This document shows, piece after piece, positions 11,714 to 22,804 of a stretch of 64,000 nt of DNA. Numbering within the stretch: position 1 is the first letter of the stretch; each line of letters starts with the position of its first letter. Where the stretch lies: assembly GCA_944472155.2 (NCBI GenBank), contig OX235271.1, forward strand, positions 39,234,633 to 39,298,632, in the 5' to 3' direction. The notes below the pieces were generated by a model. That model had not been told where the DNA came from, did not search any database, and worked only from the letters and a program-made list of their open reading frames with translations. Position numbers and translations under genes: made by a program. This DNA comes from Trichobilharzia szidati. Lineage: Eukaryota; Platyhelminthes; Trematoda; Strigeidida; Schistosomatidae.

Positions 11714-11844
11714 TTGCGCATGAGTTTCGGTCTGTCTTTCTCCGGAATTGTTTTTCTAACCAGAACATTTTTCAAATTCTCTATTGAATCTAATCCTTGA
11801 GATAGATTATGAGACAGGTGATCGGCTTCGAATTGTTTCAGTCT
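11714..11844 (-). CDS. Unrecognised host gene, exon B
   Basis: Minus-strand exon of 131 bases with a TTATTTTAG acceptor and a GTAAGT donor. It encodes RLKQFEADHLSHNLSQGLDS, then a basic helix ending ...EKDRPKLMR plus two bases of the next codon, which exon C completes as Lys. The phase match on both sides (0 in, 2 out) supports the exon chain A-B-C-D. The peptide looks coiled-coil-like and no family was recognised. Confidence 0.75.
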
Positions 11845-12114
11845 CTAAAATAACAAACAATTTTATTATTATTATTATTAAGTAGAATAATAGTAATAGT
11901 AATAATTTTCAGGAGTCATTTTGTAAGGATTTGATTTATTTTTCGAGTCACACCACTGGATTGATATTTATCTGTTGCTCGCTAGTGGCTCTCTACAGGA
12001 AGGAGTTTCCTGGAGTTCTCGTGAGAAGTTAGGATGGAGTTCTCACCGATCACAATGGTCGATGGCTACGCTAAAAACCACGAATTGGTAGAATTTATGG
12101 GCTGGTCATTGAAT

Positions 12115-12290
12115 CGGGTTCCACTGGCTGAAGAGTGTACGAGCTTACCTTGTAACTGGAAGACCCTGGGTTGGAGACTCTGGTGGTGGGTTTATGCTGC
12201 CAAACTAGGATGAAACAGCTGTCCAGTACTTCCAGCTGGTATTCAGTGGTTCTCTAACTGGTACCAATCCGGGGTCTAACTGGAAAAATA
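12115..12290 (+). mobile_element. SINE-2, diverged copy
   Basis: A tRNA-like head (CCACTGGCTGAAGAGTG...) with a damaged B box is followed by CCAAACTAGGATGAAACAGC and the family tail. The CTGATGA element of the ribozyme-like core is missing. Confidence 0.65.
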
Positions 12291-13431
12291 ATGTTAGTAT
12301 CTTAACGTCTACAATTAATTTATTCAGATTTTTAATTGTTCGATTGTTTATGATTACGTGGTAATTTTAAACAATGTTGCTGTAACCTTTGTGAAACTGA
12401 TATGTATACTTTATAATTGTAATATAACCGTATTTATTTCCTCTGGGGCATTTAAGTTTAATGGACCAGCTCTTGAAAAACGTAAACGAAAGAAATATAA
12501 ATGATTGAACATTAAGTCTGAAGTTTAAATCTGCCCGCCTAAAATATGTACTTGTTGTTGTTATAATAATACACATTGCTTCACTTCCAGACTTCATGTT
12601 CCTCCTATTATGTTCCAGTATATTCACATCCGCTGTTTGACCGGTATTTGGTGTTTCCTCTTTTAAGGGTGAGGCTGTTCCACTAGCCTCAGTTGTCCTT
12701 ACAGTGAAGAATTAAACTTCTATGTGAACAATTCGAAATTAACATTTCTTTGTAGTCCAGCTTAGTCGAATATAAAAGGTTATTCAAATTTTAACTTTTT
12801 GTGAGACAAAATTAAGACAAGCAGAAAATCGTGAGGACTTCTCTTTAATAAAAACATTTTCTTCAAGCTACTGTGATTTCATTCAAAAGTTAACCACTTC
12901 ACTGTTTAGTTTATACCAAATAAAACCAAAAAAATGAATTTCGGTGTAGTTATGCAATTTATTGTGACTGACAATAATGGCTGATGGTCATATGTTCGCC
13001 TGATAGCCTGAAGATTCGTGTTTAAGTCTTTTGTGGGGTGATCTGTACTTGTGAAGAGTTCGAGAGTGAGACGGAAAATCTGTCGAGTGGTGAATAAATC
13101 TTCTCAACTAAAGCCCTAAGAATCAATACTTGAAAATGGCTAATCGCTTGAACATCCCTCTCACGAAAAAAAGTCAACTTATAAAATGTACAGTAGGCCA
13201 TCCGCCAGTAGAAATTATAGGCCGGAATTTTTATAAATAGAAATTATTATTTGAAACTGAAGATATTTGAAACGTTTCAGAGAACTGACAGAATTTAATA
13301 TACAAATTCAGGCTGAATTACTGTTATCTGAACTGTGTGAAAATAAAGCTAGCTTAGGTTGCATATTACTGAGTATTATTTGCTTTTTGACACATTCAAT
13401 CATTATTATTATTATTATAATCACTATTATC
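12291..13431. other. Intron sequence ending in an ATT microsatellite
   Basis: AT-rich. (ATT)n at about 13398-13425 is the junction with the RTE-B 3' end. No exon recognised. Confidence 0.4.
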
Positions 13432-16400
13432 ATATCCTCGAATTCCTAGAGGAATATAGGGCTTCAGCCGTGCGTCTCCATTGAGTTCGGTTCTCTGCTA
13501 GAGTCTTCACCTGGTTCCAAGTCTGTCCACACGTTTTCATCTCCTCTTCACATGACCTCCTCCAAGTCACCCCACCTTCGCACTGACGACCAACTCGCCG
13601 CTTCCCTTTCGGGTCCCACTCGAGAAATGGCTTGTCTAGTGATGTCACTTGACGGATTGTTTCCTCAGAGTATGGCCAATCCATCTCCATTTCCTTCTGC
13701 ATATTTGTTTCACAATCGGTTCCTGGTTGGTTCGTTCCCAAAGATCCCTGTTGCTGATCTTTCTGGCCGGCCATCTGATCTTGAGTATTGAGCGAAGACA
13801 ACTGTTAATGAAGGTCTGCTCTGCAGTTTGTTTGAGATGCTTTTTATGACGCGCCAAGTCTCTGATCCGTATAGTAGCACTGACTTCACATTGGAGTTGA
13901 AAATCCGGATGTGATTTTTGATGCTGAGTGCTGTTGACCCCCACACAGACTTGAGAGAAATGAAAGCTTGTCTTGCTTTTCCGATTCTTGCTTTGATATC
14001 CTCATCAGTTCCGCCTGTAGTTGAAACGATGCTTCCCAGGTAGGTAGAGGAGGTTGTTTCTTTCAGGTTCCTCTCATTTATGCTGATTGTTGTCTGTTGT
14101 TGTTGTTGCTGTTGGTGGTGTTGCCCGGGAATCTTGATCACCTCTGTTTTCTCTATGTTCACCTGAATTAAGTCCTATCTTTGGTGCTTCTTCTGCCGAC
14201 TTGTTGCTTTTCGCTGGCATATCTTCCAGTTTGTAGGAAATCACACATATATCATCGGCGAAGTCAAGATTCTCCAAGTTTTTTGTATGGGTCCATTTTA
14301 TGCCTGTCCTCATTGCCCGCCGTCTGTCGCATTATCCAATCTACTGCAATCAGGAAAATCATTGGCGATAGTAGGCAGCCTTGTCTTACTCCTGTCCTCA
14401 CTTCGAAGGGTTCCGTAAGTTTCCCGTTGTGGATTACTTGGCATGCAGCATTGTCGTACAGCTGTTGGATGAGATGTATAAATGTCGGTGGCACACCGTA
14501 GTAGCGAAGTAGTTTCCAAATCACCTCTCGATCGACGCTGTCGAGTGCCTTTTCAAAGTCGATGAAGTTGAGATAGAGAGGTGACTGCCATTCCAGGCTT
14601 TGTTCAATGATGATCCGTAGTGTGGCGATCTGATCAGTGCATGACTTGTTTCTCCTGAATCCAGCCTGTTCAAGTCGAAGTTTTTCATCCAGGGCATGTT
14701 TGATTCTCTCCAGGATGGTGCGGCTTAGTATTTTGCTTGGGATGGACAGGAGCATAATTCCGCGCCAGTTCTTGCATTGACTCAGGTCTCCTTTCTTCGG
14801 TAGTTTGATTAAGTATCCTTTCTTCCAATCCTCGGGTACTTTGCCTTCTTTCCACACCTTCTCCAGTAGTGGCGTCATCAAGTCCGCTGTTGTCTCTGGG
14901 TCCATTTTCAACGCTTCTGCTGGGATTCCATCTGGTCTTACTGCTTTACCAGCTTTTATCATCTTGATTGCCTTGAGGACTTCTGATTTCGTCGGGGGTT
15001 GGTGTTCACTGGTAGCTCTGTCTCCGTTGTTGGTATTGTTGGGCGCGTTGTAGGTGGTGGTCGATTTAGGAGTCTTTTGAAGTGTTCAGCCCAGTGTTTC
15101 CTTTGCTCCACTTCTTTGGTGAGTGACTTTCCATTGTCATCCTTCACCGGCCTAATTTAAGTCAAACTTTTGCCCGATAGGTACCTAGTTGCATGGTAGA
15201 GTGTTGCGAGGTCTCCTTTGCCCGCACTGCAGCTGGTTCCGCTTCACTTGCCATGGTTTCGTTACGTTTTTTTGTCTTCCCTGGCACTCTTCTTAGCTCT
15301 TTTCTTCAGTGTCTTGTAGCTTGCATTCAACTCCTGTTTTTGTTGCTTGTCGGCGCACTGGAGAATCTTTTGTTTCACCATCCCTCTCTCTTCTATTAGT
15401 TTCCAAGTGTCCGTAGTGAGCCACTGTTTGTCCTGTCTCTTCTTTCTGCCTAGAACTTCCATGCAGTTCCGACTTCACACTGTCTTCAAGTTGTTCCTGT
15501 GCTTTTCGACGCTGACCTCTTCGCTAGTTTTGATTTGTGTCTCGGCTTTTCCTTTATGCTTGCAGTGAAGCTGTCCTTTGTGTCCTGGTCCTTCAGTTTT
15601 TGAGTGTTGAACTTGTGGTCTATCTGCAGCTCCTGCTTCTCTGAAAGCTTTTAATTCGATTTGGATTTTCCCTTGTACGAGATAGTGGTCTGAGCCAACG
15701 TCTGCTCCTCTTCTTACTTTTGTGTCCAGTAGGCTGCGCCTCCACTTCCTTGAGCAGCATCGAGATGAAATCAATTTGGTTTTTGGTTCGCCCATCTGGT
15801 GACACCCATGTGGCCTTGTGGATATTCTTGTGTTTGTATACGCTGCTACCTATCACTAGTTCATTGAGGCGCAGAAGTCGGCGAAGAGTTCTCCGTTTTC
15901 ATTCATTTCTCCGAGAGCTTCTCTACCCATGATGAGTTCCCCTCCTGTGTTGTCTGGTCCTAGTTTGGCGTTCATGTCTCCCATCAGTATTTTAATGTCA
16001 CCAACCGGAGTACTGTTCATTGTTGCCTGTAGTTGTCTGTAGAATTCTTCTTTCTTTTCGAGGTCTGTGTTGTTTGTGGGTGCATAGCATTGTATAACTG
16101 ACACTTTCCTTCCTTTGGAGTTGAATCTGGCGGTCATTATCCTGGGCGACATCGCCTCCCATTGGATTAGGGCTTTCGTTGCCGTTGGTGACAGCATGAT
16201 AACCACGCCCTCGGTGTGCGAGTGGTTATCTTCTGGGTGACCGGAGTAGATCACCGACTCACCCGTTGACAATTTGGTGAATCCATTCACCTTCCATCTG
16301 CTTTCACATATTCCCAGTACTTGAATTCTGTACCTTTTCATTTCGTTTGCGATCTGGGCAGCTCTGCCAATCTCGTACATAATGCGGACATTCCATGTCC

Positions 16401-16500
16401 GCACATAGACTTTTTCTTTTGGCTCGAGGAGATTCATCGTGCTGAAGTTTCTGTAACAGCTTTGTTAAGAGAGTGGGGTTGCTAGCCTCACGCCTGGGAA
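13432..16500 (-). mobile_element. RTE-B LINE, nearly full-length, decayed
   Basis: In minus sense: a 5' leader from ~16500, an AP-endonuclease domain (16437-15856: VRTWNVR, LGICESRW, ILMGDMNAKLG), a frameshifted end of the endonuclease, a linker, a reverse transcriptase (14962-14264: FIDFEKALDSVDRE, GVRQGCLLSP, FADD) and a C-terminal tail to 13432. It is broken into at least five frames, so no functional protein is made. Related proteins are often mislabelled craniofacial development protein 2. Its 3' 1.19 kb is duplicated in inverted orientation at 16540-17730. Confidence 0.9.
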
Positions 16501-16539
16501 GAAAGATTGTTACATTTATTCATATATATTTCATAATAA

Positions 16540-17730
16540 GACGGATCATCATTGAACAAAGCCTGGAATGGCAGTCACCTCTCTATCTCAACTTCATCGA
16601 CTTTGAAAAGGCACTCGACAGCGTCGATCGAGAGGTGATTTGGAAACTACTTCGCTACTACGGTGTGCCACCGACATTTATACATCTCATCCAACAGCTG
16701 TACGACAATGCTGCATGCCAAGTAATCCACAACGGGAAACTTACGGAACCCTTCGAAGTGAGGACAGGAGTAAGACAAGGCTGCCTACTATCGCCAATGA
16801 TTTTCCTGATTGCAGTAGATTGGATAATGCGACAGACGGCGGGCAATGAGGACAGGCATAAAATGGACCCATACAAAAAACTTGGAGAATCTTGACTTCG
16901 CCGATGATATATGTGTGATTTCCTACAAACTGGAAGATATGCCAGCGAAAAGCAACAAGTCGGCAGAAGAAGCACCAAAGATAGGACTTAATTCAGGTGA
17001 ACATAGAGAAAACAGAGGTGATCAAGATTCCCGGGCAACACCACCAACAGCAACAACAACAACAGACAACAATCAGCATAAATGAGAGGAACCTGAAAGA
17101 AACAACCTCCTCTACCTACCTGGGAAGCATCGTTTCAACTACAGGCGGAACTGATGAGGATATCAAAGCAAGAATCGGAAAAGCAAGACAAGCTTTCATT
17201 TCTCTCAAGTCTGTGTGGGGGTCAACAGCACTCAGCATCAAAAATCACATCCGGATTTTCAACTCCAATGTGAAGTCAGTGCTACTATACGGATCAGAGA
17301 CTTGGCGCGTCATAAAAAGCATCTCAAACAAACTGCAGAGCAGACCTTCATTAACAGTTGTCTTCGCTCAATACTCAAGATCAGATGGCCGGCCAGAAAG
17401 ATCAGCAACAGGGATCTTTGGGAACGAACCAACCAGGAACCGATTGTGAAACAAATATGCAGAAGGAAATGGAGATGGATTGGCCATACTCTGAGGAAAC
17501 AATCCGTCAAGTGACATCACTAGACAAGCCATTTCTCGAGTGGGACCCGAAAGGGAAGCGGCGAGTTGGTCGTCAGTGCGAAGGTGGGGTGACTTGGAGG
17601 AGGTCATGTGAAGAGGAGATGAAAACGTGTGGACAGACTTGGAACCAGGTGAAGACTCTAGCAGAGAACCGAACTCAATGGAGACGCACGGCTGAAGCCC
17701 TATGTTCCTGTAGGAATTAAAGGAAACAAT
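16540..17730 (+). mobile_element. RTE-B LINE, inverted near-identical partial copy
   Basis: It starts abruptly inside the RT domain (CGGATCATCATTGAAC...) and runs to the 3' end. Translated stretches of 99, 79 and 150 residues are identical to those of the minus-strand copy, including the same frame breaks. The two copies differ near the 3' terminus, where this one keeps the usual GGAATTAAAGGAAAC end. It lies head to head with the longer copy, about 40 bases away. Confidence 0.9.
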
Positions 17731-18025
17731 AATATAATATTAATAAAAGTTTGTAACACAATCAGCTATAGTTTGTGTGATATACTAATTACTGTACACA
17801 TTGAATATTTTCACTCCGCTTACTCCGTTCTCGGGTTTAAATATTCTAGTAGCCTAATTAGTAACAAGCTATCATCATCATCAAAGTCTAAGTATGGAAA
17901 TATGAACACACTCAGCAAATATATTGCTAATATAATGCAAGTATTTTCACCTGTGACTCATTATTAAACTGATGAAGTTAAATCAATAATATTAAACATA
18001 GGAATTATCAAGATCACGGTTGCAG
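17731..18025. other. Short unassigned spacer
   Basis: AT-rich spacer between the LINE pair and the PLE pair. Nothing recognised. Confidence 0.35.
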
Positions 18026-18762
18026 TGAAGAATATTTTCTTTTCGACGAAGTCATCAACTAGATGATAGCTGTACATTCGTGTATTCGTGATAAATGGGT
18101 GGGAAAGTTCCAGAATAATTCCCGGTCAAGGGTCAAATTAATAAAATTACAATTAGGAATTAAAATACCATAATAAACAGGGGGACGGATAAAACTCAAA
18201 CAAAGTAGCATCATAATTACTGTGGAGATTGACATATTATGCAATTGGGGATTAGAAATGTGGAAATAACAAAATTAGACAGGATGTTCGGATAACAAAA
18301 TCTAGTGGGATCATAACTAATATAACGATTAAATATGTAGAAATAATAAAATGACAAAAAAAAGACAGGAGGTTCAGATATGAAAATATGGTAGTGTAAG
18401 TAGGGGTTAAGAAAAACTTAAAAATAACATGAATAAACATGAAGTTTGGATAAGAAAGGTAGTGGGATGGTCATTGCTAAAAGAATTACCTGTGTTATGA
18501 TGGCCATGGCAGGGACAAGGGTTGGACGTATTTCTTTTGGATAAATAGCGTGGGTTTGAGCTTTTGGATAGATAGTGCCTCGGCTATGCCCAGATATCTT
18601 AATTTTACTCCCTTTGATAGGTGTGATAGAATCTTGTATATTATTTTGAAGGATTTTTCGAATGGCGCTGAATGTCCTGAATTGATCAGATGTACTGTCA
18701 CTGAACTATATACACGGTTTCGTTCTGATTTTACTCACTTTGAAAGGTTTGATCGTCACCTT
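18026..18762 (-). mobile_element. Penelope-like element, 3' part with degenerate GIY-YIG end
   Basis: In minus sense the sequence from ~18762 encodes a broken RSNLSK...HLINSGH segment. The frame to 18495 ends IAEALSIQKLKPTLFIQKK, the conserved PLE endonuclease tail also seen at 3175-3231. A ~470-base 3' UTR follows to 18026. An in-frame stop upstream shows decay. Confidence 0.75.
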
Positions 18763-19064
18763 AGTTATGATCCCACTAGATTTTGTTATCCGAACATCCT
18801 GTCTAATTTTGTTATTTCCACATTTCTAATCCCCAATTGCATAATATGTCAATCTCCACAGTAATTATGATGCTACTTTGTTTGAGTTTTATCCGTCCCC
18901 CTGTTTATTATGGTATTTTAATTCCTAATTGTAATTTTATTAATTTGACCCTTGACCGGGAATTATTCTGGAACTTTCCCACCCATTTATCAAAAATACA
19001 CGAATGTACAGCTATCATCTAGTTGATGACTTCGTCGAAAAGAAAATTTTCTTCGCTGCAATCG
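18763..19064 (+). mobile_element. Inverted PLE 3' tail
   Basis: A ~300-base near-perfect reverse complement of 18026-18318, so the PLE 3' UTR is present twice in opposite orientation around the coding fragment. PLE insertions are known to carry inverted or tandem partial terminal copies. Confidence 0.8.
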
Positions 19065-19858
19065 TCTGTTTAATAATTTTAAACATGTTAAACAACTCAT
19101 TTAAACATGATCTTACACTGATACTATAAGAAAAATTCAGAGTGCAGATTTATGCCCCGATGCAGCGACAAGATAATAAAATCACAAAGTAAAAGCTAAG
19201 TCACATTCGAAATTTACAAATCATTCCGTGATTTGTTATTTATGCAGTTGGATGTGGAATTCCGCTGTAGTTTCTGCTGGAAAGTGAAATTATCCCGATA
19301 ACAGTATATGCACTACTTGATGTCATAAATCGCAGTCAAGAAAGCAAATCTAAATGTATCTCACCATATGTTACTGGCATCAATTAGTTTATATATGAGT
19401 GACATCCAACTACTCATATTACTCGATCAGTTGTACACACACAGAGTTGAAATTATTGTGAGAAATGGTAGTAAATAGAAGTAATAACCAATAAATGACA
19501 ACACTTCTGGAACACTTCAAGAATATATTTAGATGAAGACTGACTGAACTGATCAGCAGCTTTCCTAAATGTCAAAATGGGGATTTTCGCTGTTTTTCGA
19601 ATAATTGTCAGGTCAATCAGTGGTCACTAAGAATGTCTGGTCTCTATACTGCCAGATATATGTCAAAGTTAATTTTTAAGCACCACTAACCACCAATCAG
19701 CAAATAACCTCGAACGCATCAATCATTTGAAGGAGGCATTTTTGTCTATGGGATACAAATATTCATTAAAAAAATTGCTTAATAACTATATTAAAGTGTT
19801 ACAGAGGATACTTTCCTCTCACATGTGATAAAAATAGCATTCAGTTGGAGTATCAACA
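19065..19858. other. Intron sequence, nothing recognised
   Basis: No exon or repeat identified. Confidence 0.35.
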
Positions 19859-20027
19859 GAGTATAATTCCATTGAGGGTAAGATTTATTTTGCTAAAGTT
19901 TAATAGTGTTATATGGTAATATTTAATGAGCAATAGATTGTGCTCGAAACGTCATCAGTAAATATTACTGTATAACACTGTGAGACTTTATCAAAATAAA
20001 TTTTACTCACAATGGAATTATACCGTA
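19859..20027. repeat. Palindrome with ~66-bp arms
   Basis: The left arm (about 19859-19925) and right arm (about 19961-20027) are inverted copies with few mismatches, separated by ~35 bases containing GAGCA...TGCTCGAAACGTCATC. It looks like a small foldback element or a structured RNA gene remnant. A single-arm relative is at about 6425-6475. Confidence 0.7.
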
Positions 20028-20099
20028 CCAAAGTGCACAAGTTTTGTTCTTATATCAACAGACAAATTTAAACACATTCTATGCATGTAATTATTTGGG

Positions 20100-20290
20100 T
20101 CTTCTAACCCCTACAATAACCCTAATCTTTCCTGAGCCTAATCCTAACGTGAACATATCCCTAAACTAACTGTAATCTAACTCGAACCAAACCTACTGTC
20201 GCCTTTGTTATGTTAACCTAACCCTAACTTGTCCTTGGCTTAAACCGTAACTTAATCTTTCTCAAACCTGAGCTAAGACTTGCCGGCTTT
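20100..20290. repeat. Degenerate telomere-like (CCCTAA)-derived DNA
   Basis: Repeated near-copies of CCCTAA, CCTAATC and TAACCTAACCCTAAC spread over ~180 bases. This is consistent with an old interstitial telomeric array on the C-rich strand. Confidence 0.5.
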
Positions 20291-20787
20291 CCCATTTAAA
20301 AGAATAACACTTCGATTAGCATATTTTATTGATGGTGACAACATTATTTGCCAGGTTTCACTACCTTGCTCAGTGAGCGTTTCAAGGTCATTGGTGAGGT
20401 TGCACTCCAATGAAAGTTAGTAGTGCTCAAAGTTTAACTTGGCCCCTTTGGATATATATATATATAAAGTGATTTTCATCTTTATTGAGCATATTATTCT
20501 CGAAAACTATTAATTATTGTACTATTGAGCTTTTGAAACACTGTCACACAATTCGGCCTACGAAACTGTATCAATCTAAGTTCTCAAGGGAGCACCAAAA
20601 TTCATGATGCAGTGTATCAAGTTAGACCAAAGAGCTACAGGTAAGTGAGCTGTGATAAATTCACTTAGGATCTGAAGAAATCGAAAAGTTGCACCCGTGT
20701 ATGCTTTTATAGGAAATCTAAGGTCAAATTGTCTTAATTAGACACAACATGAAGACTATTAATTAGAAAGGGACAACTAAAACATAC

Positions 20788-20954
20788 TTCTTGGATACGC
20801 TCCTCGGTAATTCGAAGTTGTTCAATTGAACTGTCATAGATTATATGTGGTCTGTATGATCCAGAGGATTGTTCATTTGTTATTAAATCTGGACCCAAAG
20901 GTAATTTTTCACAGGCACCATCTACTTTGTTCTTACCACCTTTAGCACGATTAC
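20788..20954 (-). CDS. Unrecognised host gene, exon A (most 5' exon visible)
   Basis: Minus-strand exon of 167 bases with a TTCTTTTCAG acceptor and a GTATGT donor. It encodes a Lys/Gly-rich start (NRAKGGKNKVDGACEKLPLG), then PHIIYDSSIEQLRITEERIQE. It enters needing one base from an upstream exon and leaves in phase 0, so the gene's start lies to the right, outside the part I can recognise. The helix at its end runs straight into exon B, giving a continuous charged helix of about 35 residues. Confidence 0.7.
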
Positions 20955-21571
20955 CTGAAAAGAATGAAAGATAATACTTGAAGAGGATTATGTGAGTATA
21001 TATACAAGTGAAGGGTTATCTGCACATAAATGAGAAATTGATATTACAATGCAGTCCTTATCAAAAGTTACTATTCATCTGAAACTATCTGTTAATCAAA
21101 CAATGACTGGAATTCCATATTTACTTACAAATCAACGATTGAAAATGCAAACTTACAACTTATGTTGAAATTGTAATTACGGACTTCTAATGAAGACATT
21201 GAATTCTAAACTATTGAAACTGGACATACTAATGATAGTCTTTAGGAATCAGTCAGTATTTAAGCTTTAGAATATAAATGCACTCGTTTAAGTGGCTAGT
21301 TGAAAATTTTGACGCAGCATTAGGATGGTAGAAAGTTGAAAATTAAGAAGGCAGAAATAACACTATTTCATGAACTTACTAACTGTTATTCTAGACTTCG
21401 TAGAGGGTGGTAGGTGTCAATGGTAAGAGATTCCTGTTGACATTGTTCAAAATCGTTGACAATGATGAACATATATTCATTCTTAGTCACCTTCCATATT
21501 CTGAATATCATCAATGCTCCTCTTCTCTCTGTCACACATTTTCATGGGTTATTTTTTTATCCTTCACGTCC
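20955..21571. other. Intron sequence, nothing recognised
   Basis: No exon or repeat identified. Confidence 0.35.
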
Positions 21572-21790
21572 ACCAGTGGAACATAGGGCTTCAAGCTAGT
21601 GGCTTGAAGTTTCTGTGGCAGTGCTTATTTTACAGGATGGGGTTGCTAGCCTCATGCCCAACCTTTCCTCTTCACCAGTCTTATTACTAGCTAAGCAAGG
21701 TAAAGGAGTACGTCGGCAGGGGATCGAATCCCGGACCATGTTCATGGTCGGCGAGCGTCCTATCCGCTTTGCCACCGATACACTTCATGG
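21572..21790 (-). mobile_element. SINE-1 copy
   Basis: In minus sense: a tRNA-like head with a B box changed to GGATTCGATCCC-like sequence, the RTE-like body (GGCTAGCAACCCC, CAGAAACTTCAAGCC) and the LINE-like tail ending CCTATGTTCCACTGG. Confidence 0.75.
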
Positions 21791-22381
21791 GTTATAGTAT
21801 GATTTTAAGTGTGGTTTCTCCCCACAGACCAATATATACTTTTGTAGAGTACTGTGTTAACTTAATAATAGACCAGTCAGTCAATGAGCATAGATTCCAC
21901 TTAAAAGATATATAAGTAGTTTACATAACATACAGATTATTCAGTGAATAATAAAAACATTCACAATGAATTAGTCAGCAAAACATTTGAAAGAATACCC
22001 CATCAAACTATTTAAGAAGTCATCAATAACGCATATACTGAGATAATTATTACAATGAACATCAACAGAATGATCTACTCAGTTGCTTTTGAAAAACTTC
22101 TAATTGTTCAGATATTTCTGAAGTTTGTGTTTAGTGATGTCTAAAAAAATAATAAAAGTAGATTCATGTTCAAACTGTGAAAACCAAACAATATACCACC
22201 GAATAAAAGGCAACCAAGTCAAACGTCACGGTCTTTTCCATGAAACAGAAAAGTAGTATATGTAAGTTTTTACCACAGAACCATTAAAAAGGTGTGACTA
22301 ACTCGACACAAAAGTGTGGTAACCCAATTTACCACATATCATAAAATTACAGAGAAAAGGAATGCATTGGAGGTAAAAAAG
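21791..22381. other. Unassigned sequence
   Basis: AT-rich. Nothing recognised. Confidence 0.35.
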
Positions 22382-22804
22382 ATGGAAGTGTGCTTGAGCG
22401 AACAATGTTATCTGAAATAGGTTTAGGATGCAGGAGAATTCAGAGCTTTCAAAGCCGAACATGGTACTGATTCATCAAACACCTGACCGTCGGCTATGGT
22501 TTGAGTAATACAGAAAAGTGTAGACTGTCTTGATGTGATCCTCGAGATGTCAAGAGTCAATGGCTGGAGGCTTTTTGTGACATGGCTCGAAATCGATCTC
22601 AATGGAGCAGATCTGTTTGCTCCGTATGACCTTTCAGATTCTGGAAATCCCCACTTATCCTCATCTCTTCTCTCCAGTACATTTCCGTTTATTGTGGTTT
22701 TACTGCATTTCTTTTATTTCTACCTTCATTTGTGGTTTTGTGAACTGTGACAGTTTGGACTCCTGCACTCTTGTGCATCATTATACCTGTGTACCCCAGC
22801 TTGG
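22382..22804 (+). mobile_element. RTE-A LINE 3' fragment
   Basis: It contains the C-terminal RTE-A region in broken form (VNGWRLFVTWLEIDLNGADL corresponds to the last coding residues) and a diverged 3' UTR. A close copy is inverted at 42680-43190. Confidence 0.7.

Noticed and set aside
13267..13449. Plus-strand exon candidate after a TTTCAG
   Set aside because: Only one usable splice-like site, and the sequence runs into a microsatellite and LINE.
15856..16437. 193-codon ORF as a craniofacial-development-type host protein
   Set aside because: That label is a common misnaming. The sequence is the RTE endonuclease in a LINE.
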